From Paulinella micropora (Eukaryota; Cercozoa; Imbricatea; Euglyphida; Paulinellidae): a DNA stretch of 64,000 nucleotides. This document shows positions 37,568-48,424 of the stretch, in pieces. Below the pieces are notes generated by a model, which was not told the DNA's origin, searched no databases, and saw only the letters and a list, made by a program, of their open reading frames with translations. The stretch's first letter is position 1, and each line of letters starts with the position of its first letter. The stretch spans positions 122,501-186,500 of the forward strand of contig WBZZ01003327.1 in assembly GCA_019918135.1 (NCBI GenBank), given 5' to 3'. Both the position numbers and the translations under genes were made by a program.

Positions 37568-38929
37568 CTACCCGGACCCGCGGAGCCACTCCGACCCCGG
37601 GGACACTCTGCTAGCCTTGGCCGCCGGGCCTCGGGGGTCGGCCTCCTTCTGTGGCCAGGCGGCGGCGCGTGAGGTTTCGTCGGAGCAGACGTAGGCAAGG
37701 CGCACCAGCGCCGACAGAAACTCGGAGGCCGGCTTCTGCTGGTCACCGAGCGCGCCGCCCTGAGACCAAGTAGGCGTCCCGTCTAGAGTCCACCACTGGT
37801 GGCTGACGAAAGGCAGCGTGACCTGGATGTAGGGGCGCACCCCTACGCAGTGCAACACCCGGCCGCGATCTAGTTTCCGGTCCGCCAAGTAATGCCTGGC
37901 CTGGGTGAACGGCCCCCTTAGGCCCTCTTCTTGGAGCTCCTGCTGCCACCAACGAGCACAGCGGTCAAAGGCCGCCTGTGCGTCGGGTCCGCGCAGGAGG
38001 TCGGCCACCAATGGCCACAGCACTGGCCGCAGCTCCGGACGCAGGCGACCGTAGCTGTTAGCGACAAAGCTCAGCAGGTTGGAGAGCCTGATGGTCGGCC
38101 CGCAAGCGCGCAACTGCTCCGGCGTAGGCAGGCAGAGCCGGCGGCAGAACCGGGGGTCTGGATCTAGCAGTCGCCAGTCTCGCTGCGCGTTCAAGGCGAG
38201 ATTGGGGGGCTGCAGATCCGCGTGCAAGAGCGGCAGGGTCTCGGCCGAGAAGTCGAGCAACCGCAGGAGGAATTCCGCCATTCTCTGTCGGTCCTGGCCG
38301 TCGAGGGCGAGCCTGTGACTAAACTGCTGCAGGTCCAGGCAGGGGGTGGGCCCCCTGACGAGGTCCATGACGAGCCAGCAGGTGGCAGCACGACCCGGCG
38401 CGTCCGCTACCTGTAAGAAGCCGTGGACCGCGGGGGCTAGCCCCGCCTGCGCCAAACGGTGCTGTATGTGCCAATAATCGAGGCAGGCCGGCGTGGGCCC
38501 CTGGCCGAGGCTTTTCAGGACTAGCGCCGGCCGGCGCAGGAGCAAGACCGAGCCAGGCTTGAGCCAGCTAGCTTTCTCGTGCATCGGGTACAAGGAGTCG
38601 AATTCGGTCTGGGTAGTGTGAAAGAGAGCACACGAGCTCAGCCCCGCGGCCTCCGGCGGCAGTTTCACCTCCTGGAAGGACAGAGGAGCACCGTCGGTCC
38701 CCTCCGCAGGGCTCCACTGTTGCACCGTCAACGTGGCTGCCCGGAGGTCTCCCGCTGGTTCAAACAGCTTGCGCTGTCGGCACGAACGGCACGGGCCACA
38801 TGATCCGGCTCGGTAGCAGTGGCTACAGCGCCTGGTCGCGTCGCAGACGAACCTGCTCGTCAACGGGGGCGGCGGCGCCTGCGGAGGGGGCGGGTCGTCG
38901 GGGCGGCGGCGCTTGCTCCCGCTGGCCAT
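37568..38929 (-). CDS. Divergent protein-kinase-like protein C with Cys-rich N-terminus
   Basis: First ATG at 38929 (MASGSKRRRPDDPPPP), stop at 37568, 453 aa. Eight residues after a Pro-rich stretch begins a cluster of seven Cys at about 29-51 (CDATRRCSHCYRAGSCGPC), probably zinc-binding. The kinase-like part has VLKSL as a possible ATP-anchoring Lys (about 139), CWLVMDLV as a hinge-like strand, HADLQPPNLAL at about 236 as the catalytic loop (H-x-D ... N), and LLDPDPRF at about 254 in place of DFG. This arrangement is closer to aminoglycoside-phosphotransferase-like kinases than to classical Ser/Thr kinases. KRRR near the start could be a nuclear signal. The gene is uninterrupted. Substrate unknown. 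Confidence 0.65.
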   Translation of the reverse strand: MASGSKRRRPDDPPPPQAPPPPLTSRFVCDATRRCSHCYRAGSCGPCRSCRQRKLFEPAGDLRAATLTVQQWSPAEGTDGAPLSFQEVKLPPEAAGLSSCALFHTTQTEFDSLYPMHEKASWLKPGSVLLLRRPALVLKSLGQGPTPACLDYWHIQHRLAQAGLAPAVHGFLQVADAPGRAATCWLVMDLVRGPTPCLDLQQFSHRLALDGQDRQRMAEFLLRLLDFSAETLPLLHADLQPPNLALNAQRDWRLLDPDPRFCRRLCLPTPEQLRACGPTIRLSNLLSFVANSYGRLRPELRPVLWPLVADLLRGPDAQAAFDRCARWWQQELQEEGLRGPFTQARHYLADRKLDRGRVLHCVGVRPYIQVTLPFVSHQWWTLDGTPTWSQGGALGDQQKPASEFLSALVRLAYVCSDETSRAAAWPQKEADPRGPAAKASRVSPGSEWLRGSG

Positions 38930-39420
38930 GGCGTCGTCCAGGCCCTCCTCGGGGCTAACCCAGAGCTCCGGAGGGACAGAGAGGAAAACTGGACAACACG
39001 CAAGAGGCCCCAACAATTCTTCCTAGCCAGGTCTCTTTATTTGGACATTACACTAGACAGACGGGAGGGGCCAGAAGGTCAGCGCGGGCCAAGAGAGGAA
39101 TAAGAGGGAGGGACAAAAGGGGGCACGAAGGAAGGAAGGGAAGGTGCCTCCGCTCCGCTCCCCCCCTGGAGAGCCTCCCCGAGAGAGGCGTACGTCCGGC
39201 GCCAGAGCGAGCTGGCTCAGGGGAGGGCTGCGTGGCTCTAGCTGGGGCTGTGTCTTTTCTACTAGCACCGGACGGTCGGCTCGGCGTCTCACTGCCTACC
39301 AAGGAACTAACGGCCCCCTGCCCCAACACTTTCTTCCTGGCAGTGCCCAGGCAAAGCGAGCACCAGAAAGCACGCAAGAGGACAGGGGGTTGCGGGTCTT
39401 GCATCGTACAGCCTAGTTTC
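38930..39420. other. Intergenic, poly(A) signal
   Basis: TTTATT at 39,036-39,041 reads AATAAA on the minus strand and may serve PKD/DUF285 gene 5, whose stop is at 39421, although the distance (380 bases) is long. No gene is recognised. Confidence 0.4.
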
Positions 39421-41720
39421 TTACCACAATCCAACAGAAATACCACACCCTTGCACGTAGGAGCGGCGGCAGACAGCGGGCAGGTTGCTAGGCTGGATAC
39501 CCAGGGCCAACGGGTAGATCCCATTGAAATTGAACATATTCCGGCAAACAAGTGCGGGAGATCTCGCGGATGACAGGTTCCAGGCCGTGAGGTTTTGATC
39601 AAAGGCGCAATTGCCAGCGAACATGCCCCATATCATAGGATCGGGCCGCACGGACATGGCGGCCGACACGTCCCAGCTGCCCAGCGGCTGGTTAAACACA
39701 CACCTGCCTGGCGGGTCACAGGAGAAAGCGCGTATAGGTCAGTGACCCTTCTTATATCCCAGTCGCCGATCGGCTGATTAAAGGCGTACGCACTGTAGAA
39801 CATCCCCTCATGATGGTGACACTGCTAACGTCCCAACCGCCGATCGGGTGGTTAAAGGCGTACGCTTCCGCGAACGTCGCGCGCAGGCTGGTGACTCTGC
39901 TTACGTCCCAGAAGCCGATCGGCTGGTTAAAGGCGTACGCATCATAGAAGGTCTCAGAGAGGCTGGTGACTTGGCTAACATCCCAGTCGCCGATCGACTG
40001 GTCGAAGGCGTGCGCGTGGTAGAAAGTCCTTTAGGTGGTGACCCGGCTCGTGTCCCAGCTCCGGATACTGCCGTTGAAGGCCCACGCATGCATAAACGTG
40101 TTCTCCAGGCCAGCCACACCGCTCGTTTCCCAGTCTTCGAGGTCCTGGTTGAACTTGTTGCAGTCCTGGAACATGCTCAAGAAGCCCTGAGGGTGGGTAG
40201 CGGGCGTGAGCCACGACCAGTCCCAGTCGCGCGCGTCGCCCACGAAGTCGCTCATTCCCATAATTAGGTACTCGGGCGCCACGCCGTGCAGGGCCCGCGA
40301 GCCGGCCGTCGGCGCCAGGTAGCGCAGCGCGCCCGGCGTGGTGGTGCCAGGGGCCGCGAAGAGCGGCGTCGTGCTGCCGACGGGGTGGTACAGCTGCACG
40401 TCGCCCCACACCATCACTGACATGACCTGTGCGCCGGTCACGTACCACAGCCCGTCCACGCGGCCGCTCAAGCGCAGCCAGTAGTCGCCGGCGCCCGTGT
40501 ATGTGTGCTGCAGACGGCGCCGTTGGCGTGCGCGCACGAGCCGGGCGCCGATCCATCTCCCCAGTCCACGCCGTACGTGCCGCCCTGGCCCGGCCGGCCG
40601 CGGGCGACAGCGTCAGCGTGGCATTGGTGTTGGTGGCTTGCGTGCGCACGAGCGCCAGAAAGAGCGAGCGCGAGCACGCGGCGGGCCAGTGCGCTTGGCC
40701 GAGTGCAGTGTATCGACGCCAGCTGCGAGCAGTCGGCCGAGCCAGGCGCGAGCGCCGGCGTCGACCAGCCGGCGAGTGATTCCCGGAAGTTGCTGCCCAG
40801 GCCCCAGAACAGCCCCGAGAAGCGCGACAGGCTTGGCAGCGACGTCCAGCCGCCGGCGCCAGTTCGCTTGAGCGCCGCGCTGCCCGCGAACAGCTCGTGA
40901 CATCCTCGAGCCGGGCGGTGTCCCAGCGCGACAGATCGAGCTCTGTCAGCGCCGGCAGGCCCGCGAACGCGCGGCTTGCATTGCGCAGGCTGCGTGTATC
41001 CCAGCCCTGGGTGCCGTCCAGGCCACGCAGGCCCACAGAGCCCTCAAACACGCCGACCGCCGACTCGGCGCCCGACACGTTGAGCCCGTAGCTCAGATCA
41101 GGCAACGGAGTGGTGAGGCCCGCGAAGCTGTAGTCCCAGCTCTGCACGAGCACGGCGTCCGCCAGCGAATTCAGCGAGGGCACGTACGCCAGCCCCGGCG
41201 CCGCGTACAGGTGGTAGCCGCTCGTTTCGTGGAAAGCGCAGCTCCCCCCACCGCTCACGGCGTCCAGCCGCAGGCCCGCGGGCGCCGTGGCGTGCCACGC
41301 GGGCGTCAGCGCCCAGCCGCGCACGGGGTAGCGTCCGCCGGGGTCCGCCGTCACCGTGTACTGGCCGGCCAGCGCGTACGTGTGCGCGCAAGGCGCGGCG
41401 CCGGCGTCCAGGCACGGCGTGGGGGGCGAGCCGTCCCCCCAGTCGACCGTGAACGACGTCGGGACGGCCGCCTGGGCCTGGCGGCGGCGGCGCGCCGTCT
41501 GGGCGGCGGGCGGCCACAGGGGCCACACGAACGTGTCCTGCGGGGCCGCCGTCGTGATTTCCAGGATCGTGGCGCCGCCGGGGCACACGACCGAGGGGCA
41601 CGCCTCCTCTGGCGTCGGGCACTGCAGGGGGTACGGGCACCCGGCGCCGGCGGCCCGCAGCCACCCGCACAGCAGGAGGAGGCACAGGCGCCACGGCTGG
41701 CGGGCGGGGGTGGTGTGCAT
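39421..41720 (-). pseudogene. PKD/DUF285 repeat protein 5, multiple frameshifts
   Basis: ATG 41720 (MHTTPARQPWRLCLLLLCGW) with signal segment and CPYPLQCPTPEEACPS. The frame is sound through PKD-like 1 (FTVDWGDGSPP) and to about 40,900, where it shifts. PKD-like 2 is also disturbed. A second protein-like stretch (40537-40031) carries the DWDWSW segment and two repeats. The following repeats, about 39,720-40,020, fall in changing frames. The end (39699-39421) has FNQPLGSWDVSAAMS and SNLPAVCRRSYVQGCG. More decayed than members 1, 2 and 4. It sits next to the edge of the GC-rich block. Confidence 0.7.
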
Positions 41721-41861
41721 CTGTAGCCGGGGGCTAGTGGTTTAGCAGGTGGGAGAAGGGAGGCCGGGAGGGGGGGTGAGACAGCGTCCCCGGCCGCCGG
41801 CCGGACGCACCCCCCCGGGCCGCGGCCCGGTGGCAGCGGGGCGGGGGAGAGGGGAGCGGGG
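41721..41861. other. End of the GC-rich block
   Basis: It contains the conserved GGTTTAGCAGGTGGG element (41,739) upstream of gene 5 and then C/G-run DNA. At 41,861/41,862 (GGGG then ATCGCTGCC) it passes without transition into sequence identical to the inside of the 5 kb array unit. Confidence 0.7.
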
Positions 41862-43232
41862 ATCGCTGCCTTAGTGCGGGGGTGAAAAAGTTCCCAACGT
41901 ATGAGCCAGTAAAAAAAAGTGATGTTAGCGTTAGCACCATGGGCTATGTTGGGTAAGTGGAACAGAATGAAGTTTGTGTCATGAGCATACATGATTGCAC
42001 CTCCCGCGTGCAGCCTCACTACGTATTTTTGCCGAAAATCGGAAGACCCTCGTGAACACCAAGGCAAGTGGAATGGCCTAGTCATGTCGATGGTCATGTA
42101 CATTAGTCGCTGAATATCTTGAGCCCTACAACAGCCCCCAAAGGGAAAAATTAAACCCAAACAAAAGGCGATAGTGTTAGTACAGCTCCACAGCGCGTCG
42201 CATGCTTCCGCAGCGAGCGGCGCGATGAATCTTGGTGTGGATCCTGATTTTCACTCTCCACTCATCTGCTGCTGCCTTAGTTTTGAATATAAAAATAAAG
42301 CAAAAAGTATTGCAAGAGGGAAGTTTTACACCAACTGCAAATGAAAGAAAAAATTACCCTGCTCTGTGCTCGTCAGCAAGTTGTGTACAGTACTGACACT
42401 TAGCGAAGTCCCCCTCGCGAATGGGCTTCACCCTGTCAAACTCCGCTCGCCACACTTTGCGAATCAAGCTTTCGCTTGGCCCTTCTACACTAACAGGGCC
42501 ATTCAAGACAAGGGTGTTGGATGATTCCTTCCATTGTTTCTGCACAAACTCATAAACCTTGGGAAAATCCATAGTGTCTTGCAAGTGGAAAACTCCATCT
42601 GCAATAGCCTCACCTTCCGGCTCAACAAAAAACGTTGGTGCAAAAGTGTCCAGACAAGGTTCTCAATATGTGCATCTGCCTTTCCGTAGTCCGCAAAGAA
42701 AATATTGTCGTTCTTAAGCCCCCTCAGAGCTCTTCGAACGGTTTTGTCCCGCACCCCGTGTAATCGCATCCACATCGTCCTACATACCCTAGCCCCCTTG
42801 AAGCGGTAATCAATTCTGCCTTGCGTATTCGTTTCCATGCTTTGAAGCATGGACCCTACCCATCCTGCCAGCTGAGATTCAGTTAGCTGGACAGTATCGG
42901 TTCTAGCCTTCACTGCGGAGAAAGGATCAATCCACTTATTGCATTCCAGGTTAACACAGCACGACTCACCCATTTCTTTCTGCAATTCTTGCCAAGTACA
43001 ACCCAGAAACTGTTTGAAGGCTTTTGGCCTCACTTCTCTACCCGCCTTTTTTTTTTCTTTTTAGATTTATGGGGCCCACTCTTTGGGAAGCACGAGGGAT
43101 AGGAATATTCAAAGTTATGTACAGAGGCAAGGTGCTAGTTCTATAATCTAAGTCAAGTGAGTCATGATGTGGTGTAGTGGTACTACTGCTACTACAACTG
43201 GTACTTGACTTGAACACATCAAGGGAAGACAA
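41862..43232 (-). pseudogene. DUF7869/SAP gene copy 1, 3' part missing
   Basis: It carries the first coding exon (43232-42354) and the start of the next main exon (to 41,862), where the array stops. In addition one A is missing from the A run at about 42,625-42,632 relative to the other copies, so the frame changes after LLHQRF. The catalytic-domain-like half and the SAP part are absent. Not functional. Confidence 0.75.
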
Positions 43233-43364
43233 AGACTGGGGACGAGAGACAGAAGGAGCGAATATAGATGCAAACTGTTTACTATACCCTTATGTTGGGG
43301 AGGGGAAGTCTTAGGAATGGGCTTGGGGGGGGGGGGGGAGGAAGTTCAAGCTTGGATGAGATAA

Positions 43365-45361
43365 GTGAAGAGAGAGAGAGAGAGAGAGGGAGAGAGTGAG
43401 AGAGAAGAAGAAGAAGAACAAGAAGAAGAACAAGAAGAAGAACAAGAAGAACAAGAAGAAGAAGAAGAAGAAGCGAGAGGAGAGAGAGAGAGAGGGAGAG
43501 AGAGAGAGAGAGGGAGAGAGGGAGAGAGAGAGAGAGAGAGAGGGAGAGAGGGAGAGAGGGAGAGAGAGAGAGAGGTTCAGGCCTCGATTGAGTAGCAGAT
43601 GCACTGGGGAAGCAGGGTCGCCTAAAGTACTGTTGGAGGCAAAATGTTGGTTTGCCTCGCTAGTTGCAAAACCAAAGGCAAGCAGAAGAAAGCAATGCAA
43701 ACGAAAATAGTCCAGCAAGAGGCCATCGCAAATGATTAAGAATGGCTACCTTCACTAGTGGCAGATGCACCCCCTGGGGAAGCAGGGTCAGCTAAGCAAA
43801 CATTTGAGGCAAAATGGCGGTTTGCCTCGCTAGTTGCAAAACCAAAGGCAAGCAGAAGAAAGCCATGCAAACGAAAACACTCCAGCAACAGGCCATCGCA
43901 AATGATTAAGAATGGCTACCTTGCATGGATTGTGAAGAAAACCAAAGCTTTGCAAGACTTCCCCAAAGAAAAGTTTGAGGCAAAGTCAAGTTGCCTCAAA
44001 CATTCCTACCGGACAAGGATAGACACACATAGGCTGCAGATTTCAAGCCAAAAAAAGGCACAGTAACTATTCAAATGGTTAACTGATGGTTGGCTTTGTT
44101 TTTTTCCGATAAAAGTGCAAAGAACCCACACGGCATACAAAACCCCGACTCAAAACGCCATGACATGTTGTGGGTTGGTTTTTGGGCTCGGTTGACACGG
44201 GTTGGGTAAAAAGGTTACAGTCAAAAAACCGCCAAAAAAAACTTCGTCTGTTGTCCGGCCGGAAAAAAGTGGCACTAGCTCACGTAAAAGTTTTTTGACT
44301 TTGAACCTTTGACTTTGCAACCCCAAAAGGTGCATAATCAGCTTCCAAGGCGAAGGGCAGTATGTCCAAAGTAAGTCACCTTCACTGCTTGCTTCAAGTT
44401 GGCTATAGGGCAAAAGCGTGGCTCATGTGCATGTCTGTGTCTCTGTTGTATGTGAGGTGGAAACGCTGATTGGTTACCGAAAGCAAGGGGATGGATGCGT
44501 CGAGATTGAGGTCAACGCGCCCGAGAATTGGGTGTTGCTCGGGAAGGTTGACGAAGGGGGTAAGTTCGTAGAGTCTGGCCTAGTGGACAAAGAGAGTTAC
44601 GAAGCCAAGGCCCATGCCCTTTACGAGTGCCCGTCGGCAGGGCAGTGGAACATGAAGGCAGAAGGTTTCATTGTCAGGTGGTATTTAACGGCACAGCTCA
44701 AGTTTCCGAAGCAGGCTGAGGTATGGGCAGAAGGTCGGGGGGAAAGAGAAAGAGACCGCCAGTGAAGAGAATAGTGCTTGAAGAACCACCCAGGAAAAAA
44801 AAAAAGAAGGAAAATGGAAAGAAAGATGAAAGAAAGAAAGAGGATGGAGAGAGAGAGAGAAAGATGAAATAAAGAAAGAGGATGGAGAGAGAGATGGAAA
44901 GAAAGAAGGTGAAGCAGGGAAAGACAAAGACGATGAGCCCAAGGAACCACCCAATAAAAAAAAAGAAGGAAGATGAAAGGAGAGATGATGGAAAGAAAGA
45001 TGGAGAGAAGGAAGATGGAGAGAAAGAAGATGGAAAGGAAAAAGACGGAAAGAAAGAAGGTGAAGCAGAGAAAGACAAAGGCGATGAGGCAAAGAGAGAG
45101 AAGAACAAGGACAAGAAGAAAACGAACGAAGAAAAGAATGAAAAGAAGGAAAGCAAGCCAGAAGAAAAAAAAAACAAAGAAAGAAAAAACTAACGAGAGC
45201 AGAGCTGACAGAAGAGCAACAGAAACAAAGAGAGAGGGAGTTGGCAGCGATTGCAGCGAAAGCAGCAAAGGCTGACGAACAAAAGGAAGCAGAGCGAAAC
45301 AAACAAAAAGAAAAGGATGAAAAAGAGAAAAAAAGAGAAAGATGATGCAGCGCGGTTAGCT
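43365..45361 (+). CDS. Lys/Glu-rich protein gene, copy 1
   Basis: This is the same gene as the fuller copy at 48,425-50,385. The main ORF (44418-44765) has the unique domain (GYRKQGDGCVEIEVNAPENW, VDKESYEAKAHALYEC) and then stops early, at EGRGERERDRQ, because a G run is one base shorter than in copy 2. The Lys/Glu-rich continuation is present in other frames. Begins with (GA)n DNA. No ATG opens the unique domain (GTG at 44418), so an upstream exon is likely. Confidence 0.4.
43371..43573. repeat. (GA)n/(GAA)n microsatellite, unit 1
   Basis: The equivalent tracts are at 48,441-48,592, 53,465-53,628 and 58,498-58,668. They differ in length and in the number of AAC interruptions, so each unit has its own allele. 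Confidence 0.9.
43600..43935. repeat. Internal tandem duplication of about 150 bp
   Basis: The segment with GGGGAAGCAGGGTC, GAGGCAAAATG, GGTTTGCCTCGCTAGTTGCA and AATGATTAAGAATGGCTACC occurs twice in succession in each array unit (here at about 43,605 and 43,775). The TTTGCCTC/GAGGCAAA words recur at 63.15-63.33 kb. Confidence 0.8.
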
Positions 45362-45425
45362 AATGAACACTGTCACTCCTGAATTTTTCAGCGATTGGTT
45401 TCAAATATCAGGATGACCGAAGAAT

Positions 45426-48305
45426 TCAGGAGGCTCCCATCCCTCCGAAGAAGAATCGTCTAAGTCGGAACGTAATTTCTGCCTTTCTGATTTCTTGTGC
45501 CTCTCGTTCCTCATCACTGAGGCCAAATACACGGGCAAACTGTCGCCTCACGCGAACCCGCGCAGCAGAATGCGCACGATTTCTCTGAACTGCATTGGAA
45601 ACAAGCAATGGGACATCATCGTCCGAGCTTGACTCTGAAGAAAGCTGTTGTGATTGCTCAAGTGAGGGGCCCACTCTTCTCCTCTTTCTCCTGGGCCCCG
45701 CTGCGGCATCACCCTGTTCGGGAAGACGTTCCTGCTCACCATTATCATCGACATATGAAAGCACACGCTGAATGAGAACCTGTTTTGACCCACGCCTTCT
45801 CTGACCTTTTTCTGCCAACCAAGACTTTAACTCTTTCACTGTAGCCTTTTTTAAACCATCAGCAGTGGATCTCCTGCCAGAATGGCAGTGACACTCAAAT
45901 GATGTGGGAAATCTATTTTCCTCAGATTCATGGAAATCGTGGGCCCTTATCGTGTCCTCATCAAGCATCCGGGCACCGTACCATGGGGGGTGCATTGGTG
46001 CCGGACCTTCATTTACAAAGGCCGTCCTTGGCACCTATTTCCGCTCCTCATCGGACAACTTCTCCACATCTTCCTGTACCGCTTCTCGGTCAGCCGGCAC
46101 TCCCCACACATCCCGGGGCAAGTCGCCAAGTACCCGAAATTGGGCTTCCCACTCACGCCCAGACTTATCTGCCATCCGAAAATGACCGGGACGACCCGGT
46201 AAACCACCTTCTCCGTCTTCCCCGTCCCACACTATCCTGGTAAGCTCTGAATAGTTCAGAACCGCCGTGAACCATCGTTGCTCCTCCTCGGTACAATACT
46301 TCTTGGCCAAAACCCGAACATCCTCGCGAATCTTGTCCGTGACCCAGTCGACATGCGGCAGCTTTCGGGGGCGGTCCAATTCTGCAACAAAAAACAAAAC
46401 ATCGGAAGTTAATATAAAAAGGACACAGAAATTATAATACCAGGCTCTTTCACATAAGGCAACAAATCAGCGCCATCCGGTTCATCGTTCACACCATGCC
46501 AGTGCTTTTGCGCGTCTCCCCAAGTTTGACTCGAACCCGTGGCAACCCACCATTCTCCTCCGAACCCGGTAAGTACTGCCATGCTAACGGTCTAGCAGAA
46601 TACTTAAGGCTTGGGTTCACGCAGGGCTCAAAATAGTTGGTCCAATCAAACTCTGAGGCTAGCAGCAAGAGGCAGTGCTTTTCCTTTTTTTCTTTTAATC
46701 CCAGCATGAGCTTAAAAAGAGCTTGGGCAAAGTTAGTAGTCATAAGGGTGGTGTTGTAGCCCAGATAGCGAAGAACAAAAAACTTTTGGTCCTGCACTGA
46801 GTGAGAGTGTTTGGTAACCATTCTGTGAGTCTCAATATGAGACCTCCAATGCATCCGCACGATATGGCAAAGAAACATCATAGTAGTATCGGCTGTATTC
46901 TCAATGCCACCATCCCAATCAATGTATAGCTTCATCGCTGCCTTAGTGCGGGGGTGAAAAAGTTCCCAACGTAAGAGCCAGTAAAAAAAAGTGATGTTAG
47001 CGTTAGCACCATGGGCTATGTTGGGTAAGTGGAACAGAATGAAGTTTGTGTCATGAGCATACATGATTGCACCTCCCGCGTGCAGCCTCACTACGTATTT
47101 TTGCCGAAAATCGGAAGACCCTCGTGAACACCAAGGCAAGTGGAATGGCCTAGTCATGTCGATGGTCATGTACATTAGTCGCTGAATATCTTGAGCCCTA
47201 CAACAGCCCCAAAGGGAAAAATTAAACCCAAACAAAAGGCGATAGTGTTAGTACAGCTCCACAGCGCGTCGCATGCTTCCGCAGCGAGCGGCGCGATGAA
47301 GCTTGGTGTGGATCCTGATTTTCACTCTCCACTCATCTGCTGCTGCCTTAGTTTTGAATATAAAAATAAAGCAAAAAGTATTGCAAGAGGGAAGTTTTAC
47401 ACCAACTGCAAATGAAAGAAAAAATTACCCTGCTCTGTGCTCGTCAGCAAGTTGTGTACAGTACTGACACTTAGCGAAGTCCCCCTCGCGAATGGGCTTC
47501 ACCCTGTCAAACTCCGCTCGCCACACTTTGCGAATCAAGCTTTCGCTTGGCCCTTCTACACTAACAGGGCCATTCAAGACAAGGGTGTTGGATGATTCCT
47601 TCCATTGTTTCTGCACAAACTCATAAACCTTGGGAAAATCCATAGTGTCTTGCAAGTGGAAAACTCCATCTGCAATAGCCTCACCTTCCGGCTCAACAAA
47701 AAAACGTTGGTGCAAAAGTGTCCAGACAAGGTTCTCAATATGTGCATCTGCCTTTCCGTAGTCCGCAAAGAAAATATTGTCGTTCTTAAGCCCCCTCAGA
47801 GCTCTTCGAACGGTTTTGTCCCGCACCCCGTGTAATCGCATCCACATCGTCCTACATACCCTAGCCCCCTTGAAGCGGTAATCAATTCTGCCTTGCGTAT
47901 TCGTTTCCATGCTTTGAAGCATGGACCCTACCCATCCTGCCAGCTGAGATTCAGTTAGCTGGACAGTATCGGTTCTAGCCTTCACTGCGGAGAAAGGATC
48001 AATCCACTTATTGCATTCCAGGTTAACACAGCACGACTCACCCATTTCTTTCTGCAATTCTTGCCAAGTACAACCCAGAAACTGTTTGAAGGCTTTTGGC
48101 CTCACTTCTCTACCCGCCTTTTTTTTTTTCTTTTTAGATTTATGGGGCCCACTCTTTGGGAAGCACGAGGGATAGGAATATTCAAAGTTATGTACAGAGG
48201 CAAGGTGCTAGTTCTATAATCTAAGTCAAGTGAGTCATGATGTGGTGTAGTGGTACTACTGCTACTACAACTGGTACTTGACTTGAACACATCAAGGGAA
48301 GACAA
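45426..48305 (-). CDS. DUF7869-like / SAP-domain multi-exon gene, copy 2
   Basis: Exons on the minus strand: about 48305-47425 (VCRTMWMRLHGVRDKTVRRA, then a CxxC end, CQYCTQLADEHR), 47235-46440 (DMTRPFHLPWCSRG, KLYIDWDGGIENTADTTM, KHSHSVQDQKF), 46397-46038 after an acceptor TTTTTTGTTGCAG, and a last part to 45426 with a SAP domain (TVKELKSWLAEKGQRRRGSK). The D-x-x-x-x-x-EN ... H-x-H-x-x-x-DQ pattern matches the DUF7869 family, seen in many eukaryotes and thought to be RNase H-like and transposon-linked. SAP domains bind DNA. This copy has lost a T at about 46,523, a base near 47,208 and a G near 45,868 relative to other copies, the last giving a longer C-terminal frame. TAG interrupts at 46,035-46,037. 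Confidence 0.6.
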
Positions 48306-48424
48306 AGACTGGGGACGAGAGACAGAAGGAGCGAATATAGATGCAAACTGTTTACTATACCCTTATGTTGGGGGAGGGGAAGTCTTAGGAATGGGCTTGG
48401 GGGGGGGGGGAGGAAGTTCAAGCT

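Larger units (their letters stand above)
41862..45361. repeat. Array unit 1, truncated at left (3.5 kb)
   Basis: Sequence from 41,862 matches units 2-4 (equivalent points at 46,935, 51,960 and 56,991). The unit ends at GCGCGGTTAGCT (45,361). About 1.5 kb of a full unit is missing on the left, cut inside an exon of the DUF7869-like gene. Confidence 0.9.

Noticed and set aside
5000..41861. Assigning the block to a named virus group
   Set aside because: No capsid, polymerase, ATPase or other hallmark gene lies in the window, so any group name would be a guess.
43365..43710. Glu/Arg-rich proteins encoded by the (GA)n tracts, and Leu/Ser-rich proteins on the other strand
   Set aside because: These are direct translations of a microsatellite whose length differs between units; no conserved frame.
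44621..45302. Phe/Ser/Leu-rich membrane proteins on the minus strand of each unit
   Set aside because: They are the reverse complement of the Lys/Glu-rich tract; the hydrophobic character comes from GAA/AAG repeats read backwards.
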